Positions 24,961 through 34,397 of a DNA stretch of 64,000 nucleotides are shown piece by piece (within the stretch, counting starts at the first letter, position 1; every line of letters begins with the position of its first letter). Under the pieces are notes generated by a model. It was given only the letters and a program-made list of their open reading frames with translations, searched no databases and was not told the origin of the DNA. Source of the stretch: Paenisporosarcina sp. HGH0030 (GTDB lineage Bacteria > Bacillota > Bacilli > Bacillales_A > Planococcaceae); the NCBI RefSeq assembly GCF_000411295.1, contig NZ_KE150421.1:809478-873477 (forward strand), given 5' to 3'. Both the position numbers and the translations under genes were made by a program.

Positions 24961-26406
24961 TTATTTGTTAGCGATATGAACTTTTAACAGTTTTCCTTTG
25001 ATTGTCGTGTTTCTCATTTGCTTCAATACGAGCGGTCCTTTACCATTCAATATTTCCACATAAGAAACATTATCCTGAATGGTAATGATGCCGATGTCTT
25101 GTGCAGTCATTCCATCAAGTTTTGCAATGGTCCCAACAAAGTCCACAGCACGGATTTTCTTTTTCTTCCCGCCGTTAAAATACAATTTCGTAATATCTTC
25201 ATTTAATTGTTCTTTCTTATCCACTTTGATTTCAGGTTGCTCATTCATTTTTTGTTTAAATGCAGCTTTCGCTCTAACTACTTGTTCTTTTGAAGGAGCA
25301 TCTTTCAACGGGATGTCAAAACCAATATACTTTTCAACCGATGCAAGGAAACGATCTTCGTAAGGTGTAACAAGTGTAATTGCTTTACCGACTTCGCCTG
25401 CTCTACCTGTTCGACCAGTACGATGAACGTAGCTTTCATTTTCCAAAGGCATATCGTAATTGATGACATGCGTAATACGGTCAATATCAATTCCTCGAGC
25501 AGCAACATCAGTAGCGATTAAATAGCGGAAATCCCCACGTTTGAAATCGTTCATTACATCGAAACGCTCATTTTGTTCCATCCCGCCATGAATTTTATCA
25601 ACTGTATAGCCTTCATCATCCAGTAAGTCCACCAACTGATCGACGTTATCTTTCGTACGGCAAAAAATGATACAGCTATCTGGATTTTCTACCATCGTAA
25701 TATCTTTCAGCAACGCAAATTTCTCTGCTTCTTTTACGATATATACAGAGTGCTCTATTTGTTGGTTTACACTTTCTGTTTTTTCAATTTCGATGTCCAC
25801 CGGATTGTCCATATATTTATGGCATAGTTTTTCCACGTCTTTTGGAAGTGTTGCCGAGAACAACATCGTTAATCGTTTTTTTGGCAAGTGACTGATTATG
25901 GACTCGACCAATTCAATAAAGCCCATGCTCAACATTTCGTCCGCTTCGTCAATGACAAGAATTTCAACTTTGCTTAAATCCAGTGTATGGCGCTCAATGT
26001 GATCCATGACACGACCTGGGGTTCCCACAACAACATGTGATTTTTGTTTTAACTCAGTGCGTTGAAAAGCGAATGGCTGTTTCCCATAAATCGCCGTAGC
26101 TTTAATACGCTTAAAACGACCAAAACTCATGATATCTTGCGAAACTTGCATAGCTAATTCGCGTGTCGGGGTTAATACTAAAGCTTGTGGTTTGTTTTCA
26201 TCCCAGTCCACCATCTCACAAATCGGAATACCGAAAGCAGCTGTTTTACCACTTCCTGTTTGAGATTTAACTGAAACATCCCGCTTTGATAGTGCTGTAG
26301 GTATCACTTTTGATTGCACTTCTGTTGGGGATGTAAATCCCAGACCTTCGAGTGCGCGAATTATGTCGTCTGAAATACCAAAATCTTTAAATTGTGTGTT
26401 TATCAT
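24961..26406 (-). CDS. dbpA: DEAD-box RNA helicase DbpA/YxiN
   Basis: A 481-residue DEAD-box helicase. Motifs: Q motif ([13 protein letters not shown]), [11 protein letters not shown], Ia PTRELAMQV, Ib [48 protein letters not shown]. The C-terminal 75 residues form the DbpA-type RRM ([20 protein letters not shown]), which binds hairpin 92 of 23S rRNA, so it likely acts in large-subunit assembly. AAGGGAG precedes the ATG. It has a divergent neighbour, the DUF2187 gene. Confidence 0.92.
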   Translation of the reverse strand: MINTQFKDFGISDDIIRALEGLGFTSPTEVQSKVIPTALSKRDVSVKSQTGSGKTAAFGIPICEMVDWDENKPQALVLTPTRELAMQVSQDIMSFGRFKRIKATAIYGKQPFAFQRTELKQKSHVVVGTPGRVMDHIERHTLDLSKVEILVIDEADEMLSMGFIELVESIISHLPKKRLTMLFSATLPKDVEKLCHKYMDNPVDIEIEKTESVNQQIEHSVYIVKEAEKFALLKDITMVENPDSCIIFCRTKDNVDQLVDLLDDEGYTVDKIHGGMEQNERFDVMNDFKRGDFRYLIATDVAARGIDIDRITHVINYDMPLENESYVHRTGRTGRAGEVGKAITLVTPYEDRFLASVEKYIGFDIPLKDAPSKEQVVRAKAAFKQKMNEQPEIKVDKKEQLNEDITKLYFNGGKKKKIRAVDFVGTIAKLDGMTAQDIGIITIQDNVSYVEILNGKGPLVLKQMRNTTIKGKLLKVHIANK

Positions 26407-26497
26407 TAAAATCTCCCTTTATTTAAGAGTTGTCCACTCTTCTTTGTATCATAAGTATACCAATGAATCGGGTGTGATAGATTAAAACTGAAAACTA

Positions 26498-26506
26498 TGT
26501 TATAAT
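26498..26506 (+). promoter_or_regulatory. Extended -10 promoter of the DUF2187 gene
   Basis: TGT followed by perfect TATAAT (26501-26506) forms an extended -10; no good -35 is seen at 17 bases. The inferred leader is about 100 bases. Confidence 0.55.
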
Positions 26507-26615
26507 AGATACATAATAACTTCATAATACGACAAATTTTCATAAGAATCTTTCGACTTGTTTCGAGTAGTTTGTATTCGACATGACATCAGTGTTATAG
26601 AAATGGGGAATTCAA

Positions 26616-26840
26616 ATGACGTTCCAAAAACATGAAAAAGAAGTATCTGAATTTGTACAAGCACGAAGAATTCGTGAAAAAATCACATTCGTTCGTCGTG
26701 ATGTAGAAGTTGAAGGAGCTATCTTCAAAATCCTTGAAAATTCTTGCATCGTTGAAATTTCTCAAGAAGACGCAAAAAAAATTGGTGCCGCATCAACTTT
26801 AACAGTAGTATCACATAAAAATTATAAAGTATTCTCATAA
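26616..26840 (+). CDS. DUF2187 (YkvS-like) small protein
   Basis: A 74-residue protein. The C-terminal 50 residues (VEGAIFKILENSCIVEIS and LTVVSHKNYKVFS) match the KOW/SH3-like DUF2187 family. The N-terminus (HEKEVSEFVQARRIREKITF) is a charged helix. Function unknown; the fold suggests nucleic acid or protein binding. GGGGAATTC is a moderate ribosome binding site. It has its own promoter and terminator. Confidence 0.8.
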   Translation: MTFQKHEKEVSEFVQARRIREKITFVRRDVEVEGAIFKILENSCIVEISQEDAKKIGAASTLTVVSHKNYKVFS

Positions 26841-26843
26841 AAC

Positions 26844-26878
26844 AAAAAACGAAGAGCAAATTGCTTTTCGTTTTTTTG
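26844..26878 (+). terminator. Terminator after the DUF2187 gene
   Basis: A-rich arm AAAAAACGAAGAGCAA pairs with TTGCTTTTCGTTTTTTT; it could act on both strands and so also end the rhodanese transcript, whose stop is at 26898. Confidence 0.8.
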
Positions 26879-26897
26879 TTGATTATTTTTATTTTAG

Positions 26898-27716
26898 CTA
26901 AGTCAATTTATTGTCCACTGGATAAGCCGTAATCCAGTCACTATAACTGCCTACATATAATTTCACTTTTGGATATCCCGCTTCTTTAAGCATTGCATAT
27001 AGAGGAGCTGCAGTTACTCCACTCCCGCAATACACCGTGATATCTTCATCTTGCTTAACAACCGCTTCTACTTCCGATAAAACATCGACTGCTTCTTTAA
27101 AACGACCATCTTCTTTCAACAGTTCCCAGTCCAAATTTCTCGCAGTCGGAATATGACCAGCTACTGAATCAATCGGCTCATGAATGCCTGCATATCTTTC
27201 TGCTGATCGGGCATCCAGAAGAACACCATTTGACGTTTCCGATACTACTTTTACTTGCTCGCGAGTCGAAAGAATGTCTTCATTCCACTGAAGGATTAAT
27301 GTCGAAGCCGGGTATGACGATGTTTCAGTTGACACTTCTAAACCCATTTCAACCAATTCTTCATAGCCTTCCTTCACCAATGTTACTTGTGGGAAACCTG
27401 CGAAACAAAACATCCAGTAAGCTCGAGGTGCAAATGGCATTCCGCCTTGGTCATAAATCACGACATGATCTGTATACTGTAAACCATTTGATTCAAAAAG
27501 ATATTTCAACTTGTCTTTGTCAGGCAGTGGATGACGTCCATTTGTCTTATTCATATCGGATAAATCTTTTTCTAGATCAAGATAGATGGCACCAGCTATA
27601 TGACCTTTATCATATAGCTTTTTGCCAGCATTAGGATCTTGTAGTGAAAAGCGAGTATCAATCCATCGAACATTAGATTCTTTCAGTTCTTTTGCAGACT
27701 TCCAAACTTTACCCAT
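26898..27716 (-). CDS. Thiosulfate/3-mercaptopyruvate sulfurtransferase (tandem rhodanese)
   Basis: A 272-residue protein with two rhodanese domains. The N-terminal domain is the inactive type (DTRFSLQDPNAGKKLYDKGHI); the C-terminal one has LLDARSAERYAG and the catalytic loop VYCGSGVTAAPLY with Cys, of the CGSGVTA class typical of mercaptopyruvate sulfurtransferases. It transfers sulfane sulfur to a thiol or cyanide acceptor. The ATG at 27714-27716 is fixed by AAGGGG 9 bases upstream and lies 4 bases after the dynA stop, so the two genes form an operon. A functional link to the dynamin is not evident. Confidence 0.9.
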   Translation of the reverse strand: MGKVWKSAKELKESNVRWIDTRFSLQDPNAGKKLYDKGHIAGAIYLDLEKDLSDMNKTNGRHPLPDKDKLKYLFESNGLQYTDHVVIYDQGGMPFAPRAYWMFCFAGFPQVTLVKEGYEELVEMGLEVSTETSSYPASTLILQWNEDILSTREQVKVVSETSNGVLLDARSAERYAGIHEPIDSVAGHIPTARNLDWELLKEDGRFKEAVDVLSEVEAVVKQDEDITVYCGSGVTAAPLYAMLKEAGYPKVKLYVGSYSDWITAYPVDNKLT

Positions 27717-27720
27717 CAGC

Positions 27721-30700
27721 TCATTCCCCTTCAGATAAATTCTTGTAAACAGCTTTCCACTCTTCAAGGCGGCTACCTTCTTGCATTGCCGCTCTTTCAG
27801 AGTCAAGTTGTTGCAGTGACTCACGGAGTAAATGTTGTCTTAATCCTTCTGCTTCCAAATCAATTACACCTCTAGCCCAATCTCTCATGCGGACATTTTG
27901 AGTATTTAAATATTTCTCAGCTTCCGGTTTTGTTGCATCCTGCAATGCATCTCTTAGCTTTTCTTTTTCATTTTTCTCGAAGAAAGATTTATTGTTTTTA
28001 TAATGTGACTTCACATGTGAATACTTAGTTGAATCCTCGAAAGGTCCTTCAAAATCAAGTAGTTTTGCTTCCGCTATTTCATACGGCATAAATGAAAAAC
28101 TGTTGTTGCTTTCTTTCAGTTCATGCATTTCATCTTTTTGTCGTTGTTGCAGTGCTTTGCCAATCCATTGATTTAAACGGAAATTCGTTACACGCATTTC
28201 CTGCTCAAAATCAAAACTTAACATGGCAAGTGTTTCTTTCAAGGCAAAATCAAGTGCTTCTACTGATGATTTGTTCGAAAAAACAGACGGGTTATACGAT
28301 TCTTTAAAGAAGTCGGGGTATCTGTAATAGACTCTTTGCAATACATAGTAAAGCAGTTCGTCCAGTTCCTGATAGGAATTTTTTGTGATTACTCCTGCAG
28401 CTGAACTCGTAAAACGTTGACGGATCTTTTGTTCCAACAGACGTAGTTCCTGCAACCGTTCTTCTTTTCTGGATAGATTGACTTCAGTTTGTTCAATCAA
28501 GGAAGCCAATCGGGCAACTGTTTTCTCCGTTTCTTCAGCGAGTGCTTGAACAGCCATAGCTTTTAAATCTTCGGACAAAAATTGTTCGAAAGATTGTTCG
28601 AAAACTTCCATTCCTGAATTCAATTGAACCGACTCTTCTTTTTCTTTTAGCGCTTGAAGGCTCGAAACTCCATATACTCGTGGGAAGCGTATACCGAATC
28701 GTTGCAATTCATTCGTCACATAATTTTTGACATCATTTGCTTCCTCTTCGTTTGCAGCCAAGTCAATGGCGTTCACGATAAAGAACATTTTATCCAATTC
28801 AAAGGCATCTTTCACGCGACCAAGCTGAATCAAAAATTCTCTATCAGCACGAGCAAATGCGTGATTATAATACGTAATGAAAAGAATAGCGTCCGCATTA
28901 CGGATGTATTCAAATGCCACGCCTGTGTGTCGTGCATTAATAGAGTCTGCTCCTGGCGTATCCACCAGAGTGACCCCCATTCTCGTTAACTGACAATCAT
29001 AGTAGAAATCAATGGTATCGACAAAACAGCTCTTGTTTTCCTGGGCAACAAACGCTTCAAATTCATCTCTATTTACGCGCAAAGTTTCACCAAGTTGTTC
29101 TTTGAACGTAGAATACCCTTCTTTAAAAGCACGAATGAATGCTTTGTGTACTTGCAAGCCTTCGTTTTCTAAAGTCATATTTTCTATATCGGTCGCCTTT
29201 TTGTACGCTTCATCTAAAGAAACGACATTGATTCCGATGGCATGGAATGAAGAAGCAACATCTTCAAAAAATTGATCTTTCGTTTTCAGCTTTACATCAG
29301 CTGTTTCGTGCGGATGATGTTCAGTGACGGGACGAATCTTATTTATTGCGGCAGTTGTTGGATTTGGGGAAACTGGCAACACATTTGCCCCCATTAAAGC
29401 ATTTGAGAACGACGATTTGCCTGCACTAAAAGCCCCGAATAAGGCAATGGTAAAGTCCTGTTTCTCAAGACGCTGAGATTTAGTTTGCAGATACTGTGCA
29501 ACCTCAGAGAAGCCTTGGATATGTTCAATCTGATTGGCAATGTATTTCGCACGTGACAGTGTATCATTCACTGCAATACCTACAGTTTCCGGTCTGTCAG
29601 ACGGATGTTCCATAACATTATCTTCCGTGTCTTTTTCGACAATCATGGAAGAATCGAAAGGTACCATTTGTTGTTCAGCCAACTCATGATTTTGCACCCA
29701 TTTTTTCACCAACTCAGCAGAGTTACTATTCGTATTTCTTGAAGGGTTGTCCCATTCTTTTGTGAAACCTACATGCTGTTTATGCAATTGTTCCAGCGTT
29801 TCAATCGCTAATAATTTTTCTTGATAAGCACGAGATTTAGAATCAGCTTGACCAAAATCATCTTCCGGTAAGTCCTCTATAACTTTTACGTGCACGTTTT
29901 TCCAGCCATCGGTTTGTTGGATGAACCATTTTTTCGTCGCATCTGTAACTCGGTTAGCAAAATTCAATACAGAATCAGCGGTAACCAGTGACCCTTTTTG
30001 AATTTGTTCATCAATAATTTGTATAGGTGGATGGAATTCCATCTGATCAATTGCCAGTGATTGTTCATCACTCAATAAGCCCACATCTTTTAAAGACTGT
30101 TTCATTAATGAACGCATATGTCCGGCAATTTGAGATTGTATGACCGTATCGTATTCTTTTTCGACTAGCTGTCCACGAGTATTTCTCTCTTCTTCCGTTT
30201 TCTTCCCACTGAAGAATAGGCCAACCTTAAAGTTTTCTTGTTTTGCTTCCAAATACGACTTTAATTTGTCTCGTAACTCGTATGGCATCATGGTGGCATT
30301 ATCCAGTAAATTTTTTCGATTGGCTTCAAAGTTATCTGACCACGCTTTAGAACTAAGTAATTTGGCTTGGTTTTGATAGTGTGCGGCCGTCTTTCTGATT
30401 TCTTCTTTATCTTCCCATTCATCCTCAGATAGTACGTTGGCGAAAGTTGACTGGCACTCTTCTATTTCATCCGTTAAATATTCAAGATGTTCATCGTGTA
30501 ATTTGATTAATGTATTGGTCGACGACTTCACTAATTGGTCTTGCCAATTATTCATGCTGTACATCACGATTTCCCGAACTTCGGTAAAGTCGTTGTAAGG
30601 ATGATTGGCATCTTTTAAAGAAGTGAAAAAGATATCTTTTGGTATTACGCCCCATGCCTTGAAGGAGTCGTGTACAGACTCTTTAAATTGCGTAAACGTC

Positions 30701-31335
30701 AACTCATTTTCACGGTGTTTATCAATCTGATTTACAATCAAATAGAGATTGTCGTTATATTTCATAAGTTGTTTTGTAAACCCAAAGTTCAACTCTGATT
30801 GTACGTGGTTATAGTCCATCATATAGAAAACGATATCTGCCAAGTGTAACGATGATTCTGTCGACATACGGTGTGCATCGTCAGTAGAATCAACTCCTGG
30901 TGTATCCATGACCGTTATTCCTTCAGGTAGGACCGAAGATTCATGTCCAATTTCAATTTGCGAAACTGCATGTCCATCCTTACAAAATTCTTTTACCGTT
31001 TCAAAATCATAATCTCCCGAAAATTTAACTGGTTGTTGATCTTGCATGTACACAATGGCAAAATCGTTTGTTGCTTTATGTATTTTAACGATATTCGCGC
31101 TTGTTGGTATGGGACTGGATGGAAGGAGTTGCTCTCCCGTCAAGGCGTTGATCATACTCGACTTGCCCGCAGAAAAGTGACCTGCAAAACCAATTGTAAA
31201 TTCCCGGTTCATTAATTTTTGTGAGAACAAATTCGTTTTGTTCATTCGTTCCACATCGTCTACTTCTTTAAATAATGTATAGGCTCTTGCCGTTTCTTGT
31301 AATAGGTGATTAATTTGATCTTCAAATGAATGCAT
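27721..31335 (-). CDS. dynA: Double dynamin-like GTPase DynA
   Basis: A 1204-residue protein (B. subtilis DynA/YpbR is similar in size) made of two fused dynamin-like units. Unit 1 has P-loop GHFSAGKSS (52-60) and DTPGVDSTD; unit 2, from about residue 615, has P-loop GAFSAGKSS and DTPGADSIN. Each is followed by helical stalk and hydrophobic paddle regions. DynA tethers and fuses membranes and protects against membrane stress from antibiotics and phage in B. subtilis. The frame is open to 31512, but the family start MHSFEDQINH at 31333-31335 has AAAGGAG about 11 bases upstream. Synteny agrees with ypbR. Confidence 0.93.
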   Translation of the reverse strand: MHSFEDQINHLLQETARAYTLFKEVDDVERMNKTNLFSQKLMNREFTIGFAGHFSAGKSSMINALTGEQLLPSSPIPTSANIVKIHKATNDFAIVYMQDQQPVKFSGDYDFETVKEFCKDGHAVSQIEIGHESSVLPEGITVMDTPGVDSTDDAHRMSTESSLHLADIVFYMMDYNHVQSELNFGFTKQLMKYNDNLYLIVNQIDKHRENELTFTQFKESVHDSFKAWGVIPKDIFFTSLKDANHPYNDFTEVREIVMYSMNNWQDQLVKSSTNTLIKLHDEHLEYLTDEIEECQSTFANVLSEDEWEDKEEIRKTAAHYQNQAKLLSSKAWSDNFEANRKNLLDNATMMPYELRDKLKSYLEAKQENFKVGLFFSGKKTEEERNTRGQLVEKEYDTVIQSQIAGHMRSLMKQSLKDVGLLSDEQSLAIDQMEFHPPIQIIDEQIQKGSLVTADSVLNFANRVTDATKKWFIQQTDGWKNVHVKVIEDLPEDDFGQADSKSRAYQEKLLAIETLEQLHKQHVGFTKEWDNPSRNTNSNSAELVKKWVQNHELAEQQMVPFDSSMIVEKDTEDNVMEHPSDRPETVGIAVNDTLSRAKYIANQIEHIQGFSEVAQYLQTKSQRLEKQDFTIALFGAFSAGKSSFSNALMGANVLPVSPNPTTAAINKIRPVTEHHPHETADVKLKTKDQFFEDVASSFHAIGINVVSLDEAYKKATDIENMTLENEGLQVHKAFIRAFKEGYSTFKEQLGETLRVNRDEFEAFVAQENKSCFVDTIDFYYDCQLTRMGVTLVDTPGADSINARHTGVAFEYIRNADAILFITYYNHAFARADREFLIQLGRVKDAFELDKMFFIVNAIDLAANEEEANDVKNYVTNELQRFGIRFPRVYGVSSLQALKEKEESVQLNSGMEVFEQSFEQFLSEDLKAMAVQALAEETEKTVARLASLIEQTEVNLSRKEERLQELRLLEQKIRQRFTSSAAGVITKNSYQELDELLYYVLQRVYYRYPDFFKESYNPSVFSNKSSVEALDFALKETLAMLSFDFEQEMRVTNFRLNQWIGKALQQRQKDEMHELKESNNSFSFMPYEIAEAKLLDFEGPFEDSTKYSHVKSHYKNNKSFFEKNEKEKLRDALQDATKPEAEKYLNTQNVRMRDWARGVIDLEAEGLRQHLLRESLQQLDSERAAMQEGSRLEEWKAVYKNLSEGE

Positions 31336-31467
31336 TCTTGGTTGAACTCCTTTATCAAAAACTATGTCTATCATATCATGTTTAAAACTGTCGCATCTTG
31401 TAGAAATGTAAGTTGTTGCGAATTTATGGAGAAGACTTCTATGATACATGAAAGTCCAGGAACACGA

Positions 31468-31504
31468 AAAGACCGGTAACGGAATTTCCGCACCGGTCTT
31501 TCTT
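31468..31504 (-). terminator. Terminator after the small cytochrome-oxidase-like gene
   Basis: Perfect arms AAAGACCGGT (31468-31477) and ACCGGTCTTT (31492-31501); an inner GGAA/TTCC extends the stem. It lies between this gene and dynA. Confidence 0.82.
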
Positions 31505-31512
31505 CTGTTCAT

Positions 31513-31902
31513 TTACTCTTTCACTGTTATTACTGGAAACTTGACGTTCATTAAAACATTGAAAGCAAACAGGATAACGCTGATTACGACTAGCGTAGCA
31601 CCTATTGAAATAAATGTTACTGCCTGCTCTGCTCCGCTGAGTAAGAGTGTAGACAGGCCAACCATCATTAGTAGCAGGCCGATGTTAGATGCCCAAAAAT
31701 GTACTTTGGCAAGCGTATGATTTCCCGCTTTTGGAAATAAATAATAAATGAGTCCCGCTAGTGCAAATGAAACCCAACCTAATAAACTGATGTGAACATG
31801 GACGCCTTTAAGCGTATAGTCATGCCCCATGGACATATACATGCCCAGTATTACGCCAATGGTAAAATAAACGACCGAAACCTTGATAAATTTAATTCCC
31901 AC
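31513..31902 (-). CDS. Small haem-copper-oxidase subunit I-like membrane protein
   Basis: A 129-residue protein with four transmembrane helices. The segment LKGVHVHISLLGWVSFALAG resembles the N-terminal helices of subunit I of haem-copper oxidases, including the His residues that ligate haem there, but the remaining eight helices and the copper site are absent. Similar stand-alone proteins are annotated as cytochrome-c oxidase in Bacillales; their role (haem binding, sensing or oxidase assembly) is unknown. Start GTG with AGGAGAG upstream. Confidence 0.75.
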   Translation of the reverse strand: MGIKFIKVSVVYFTIGVILGMYMSMGHDYTLKGVHVHISLLGWVSFALAGLIYYLFPKAGNHTLAKVHFWASNIGLLLMMVGLSTLLLSGAEQAVTFISIGATLVVISVILFAFNVLMNVKFPVITVKE

Positions 31903-32138
31903 GCCTCATTCTCTCCTTTCAAAGTAAAAACATTAAAATTCCTTTATATAATGTATTTTTGAAAGTATAAGACTATTCATTAACGAACTATTAATCACAT
32001 TTACAGGTTCTGTTAAATAAGAAATAAATCGATAATAATCTAAGAATTCTTACATTCGAAAATCTTAATCAAAAGGTTGCTCTAATTCATACTTCAATGG
32101 TATGTTTTTAAGCGGATTACATTATAAGGAGGCTTTTT

Positions 32139-32972
32139 ATGAAGAAAAAAAGATTATCACTATATATCGGGTTGGCTTCGATGGTATTTTTGACTGCATG
32201 TGGAAACGATAATGCAAAAGAATCAGCCAAATCAACTACAGCTTGGGATACAATCCAAGAAGAAGGTTCAATAACTGTTGCAACTTCTGGTACACTTTTC
32301 CCAACTTCTTACCGAGACGAACAATCGGATGAATTAACTGGATTTGAAGTGGAAGTTGTACGTGAACTCGCAAAACGCTTGGAGTTGGATATAGAGTTCA
32401 AAGAACTTGGATTTGATGAAATGCTTACAAGTGTCAAAACTGGGCAAGTTGATTTAGCCGCCAATGACATTGAAATCAGCGAAGACAGACTTGAAAATTT
32501 CATCTTCTCCACTCCGATTAAATATTCATATGGCACAGCAGTAGTTCGCAAGGATGATTTATCAGGCATTAAATCTTTGGAAGATTTAAAAGGTAAAAAA
32601 GCGGCTGGGGCATCTACATCAGTTTATATGGAAATGGCCCGTCAATATGGAGCAGAAGAAGTTACGTATGATAATGTACCGAACGAAGTTTACTTACGTG
32701 ACGTATCCATTGGGCGAACAGACGTTATTTTAAATGATTATTATCTTCAAACACTTGCTGTAGCTGCATTTCCTGAATTGAACATCACCATTCATCCGGA
32801 TATCAAATACAGTCCATCCAAGATTGGTCTTGTCATCAACAAAGAAAATTCAGAGCTCGAAGACAACGTGAATCGAGTGTTGAAAGAAATGCTTGAAGAT
32901 GGAACCATCAGTGAAATTTCCGCAAAATTCTTTAATGGTGCGGATGTTTCCAAAGAAGTTAATATTGATTAA
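32139..32972 (+). CDS. Amino-acid ABC transporter substrate-binding lipoprotein
   Basis: A 277-residue SBP_bac_3-family protein. The lipobox LTAC places the lipidated Cys at residue 21. The family segments GSITVATSGTLFPTSYRD, LTGFEVEVVRELAKRL and DLAANDIEISEDR are present. It should bind a polar amino acid (cystine- or glutamine-type SBPs look like this) outside the membrane. AAGGAGG precedes the ATG. It is followed 21 bases later by the permease gene; no ATPase gene follows. Confidence 0.9.
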   Translation: MKKKRLSLYIGLASMVFLTACGNDNAKESAKSTTAWDTIQEEGSITVATSGTLFPTSYRDEQSDELTGFEVEVVRELAKRLELDIEFKELGFDEMLTSVKTGQVDLAANDIEISEDRLENFIFSTPIKYSYGTAVVRKDDLSGIKSLEDLKGKKAAGASTSVYMEMARQYGAEEVTYDNVPNEVYLRDVSIGRTDVILNDYYLQTLAVAAFPELNITIHPDIKYSPSKIGLVINKENSELEDNVNRVLKEMLEDGTISEISAKFFNGADVSKEVNID

Positions 32973-32993
32973 TTGAGCCAGGGGGATTAACGG

Positions 32994-33671
32994 ATGAATG
33001 AAATTGAATGGGGACTTCTATTTGATCCTCAATTAGCTCTTGATTCTTTCCCCTACGTTCTTAGTGGCATTTGGTATACGCTTCTCATCGCAATTGTCAG
33101 TATGGTAGTCGGACTGATTATCGGATTTTTCATTGCTCTGGCAAGAACATCAAATCTCCCGTTCTTACAATGGCCAGCGAGATTGTACATTTCATTTATG
33201 AGAGGCGTTCCAATTCTGGTCATACTGTTCTTGTTATACTTTGGGTTTCCAGTCATCGGAGTTGAATTTACTGCGATGCAGGCTGCGCTGATTGGATTCA
33301 GTTTGAATAGCGCGGCATACATGGCTGAAATTCTTAGATCTTCACTATCTTCCGTTGATATTGGACAATGGGAATCTTCCAAAGCTCTTGGACTTACGTA
33401 TTGGCAGTCCATGAGAAGAATTATTCTCCCACAATCCGTAAGAATCGCCGTACCTCCACTATCCAATGTATTAATGGATTTAATCAAAGCCTCTTCATTG
33501 GCAGCAATGATTACGGTGCCAGAAATGTTTCAAAAAGCACGAAGCGTTGGGGCAAGGGAATATGATTTATTAACCCTACTCATCCTTGTAGCTCTTATGT
33601 ACTGGGCGATTTGTTCAGTCATGACTGTTCTACAGAACTATTTGGAAAAACGTTATGCGAAATATCTTTGA
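32994..33671 (+). CDS. Amino-acid ABC transporter permease (His/Glu/Gln/Arg family)
   Basis: A 225-residue membrane protein with about five helices. The N-terminal GIWYTLLIAIVSMVVGLIIG and the EAA-like loop AEILRSSLSSVDIGQWESSK mark the HEQRo permease family. It forms a homodimer that works with the lipoprotein upstream and needs an ATPase subunit. The usual third gene (ATP-binding protein) is missing: a terminator follows 55 bases after the stop, then palindromic repeats and an IS element. Confidence 0.92.
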   Translation: MNEIEWGLLFDPQLALDSFPYVLSGIWYTLLIAIVSMVVGLIIGFFIALARTSNLPFLQWPARLYISFMRGVPILVILFLLYFGFPVIGVEFTAMQAALIGFSLNSAAYMAEILRSSLSSVDIGQWESSKALGLTYWQSMRRIILPQSVRIAVPPLSNVLMDLIKASSLAAMITVPEMFQKARSVGAREYDLLTLLILVALMYWAICSVMTVLQNYLEKRYAKYL

Positions 33672-33725
33672 ATTCGATGTACCGTTCTTGAATCCAAAGT
33701 AATGAATAAGTATTTTCAAACGAAT

Positions 33726-33760
33726 AAGGAGCCAAAACATAAACTGTTTTGGCTCCTTTC
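33726..33760 (+). terminator. Terminator after the ABC permease
   Basis: Perfect arms AAGGAGCCAAAACA (33726-33739) and TGTTTTGGCTCCTT (33745-33758) with a 5-base loop and a T-tail. Confidence 0.9.
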
Positions 33761-33842
33761 AGCTTGTTGACAAAAGAATATTAATCAATATAAAAGTATA
33801 AAAATTCGCATTCTTATCTATTGCACTCTATCGAAAAAATTT

Positions 33843-33974
33843 ATGGTCGGCTATTTCTTTCGCTTTCCGCGGACGAAACGCTAGCCTCCTCGGCTCAGCT
33901 GTCTACGACAGCTGAGCCTGTGGGGTCTAGCTTATTTCGTTTTTCCGCAGGAGTCTTCAGAAATAGCCGACCAT
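33843..33974. repeat. Large palindromic repeat element A
   Basis: Outer perfect 16-bp inverted arms (ATGGTCGGCTATTTCT at 33843-33858 and its complement at 33959-33974) enclose a GC-rich core with a perfect 12-bp inner hairpin (GGCTCAGCTGTC 33892-33903, GACAGCTGAGCC 33907-33918) and further CTAG-centred pairing. It resembles the dispersed Bacillaceae intergenic repeats carrying CTTTCCGCGG and CCGCAGGAGTCT blocks. No coding capacity. Confidence 0.82.
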
Positions 33975-34022
33975 CTTTCTAATGAAATAATATGAAGATA
34001 TACGCTTACAGAAGTAAAGTCT

Positions 34023-34142
34023 GTTGATTGTGGAGGCGGCGACTTCAGCGGGAACAGCACGAGCTGAAGGCCCCGCAGGAACGTAGTGACGAGGAGACTG
34101 AAGCCGTGCCCGCGAAACGCGTCCGCCGCAATGGAAATCAAC
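34023..34142. repeat. Large palindromic repeat element B
   Basis: Starts GTTGATT (34023) and ends AATCAAC (34142), with GGCGG/CCGCC inner pairing and blocks GACTTCAGCGGGA, GCCCCGCAGGA, GACGAGGAGACTGAAG and CCCGCGAAACGCG. These blocks correspond to those of element A read in reverse complement, so the two belong to one repeat family in opposite orientations. The GC content is clearly higher than the surrounding sequence. Confidence 0.75.
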
Positions 34143-34397
34143 ATTTTCTTACATACGCTCTTTTTCATTAGTATACAGTTATATTCACTCTTTTTATTGT
34201 TTGTCTACAGTCTGAAGGAGACAACTATCAGGGATTTACATTCTTTCCTCTAGGTTTCTATTTCTAAGACCACGAAATGTTTTCGGAATATTATTGAAAT
34301 TAATATTCGTTCTCGAGATGCAGTGAAAAAACCTTCCCAACGTCTGAACTGCCCCATAAAAGTTAGACACCAATCTAACTTTTATGGGGTGTTTATT

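Noticed and set aside
27230-27634. 134-codon plus-strand frame opposite the rhodanese gene
   Set aside because: Shadow of the conserved sulfurtransferase; no promoter, ribosome binding site or recognisable domain.
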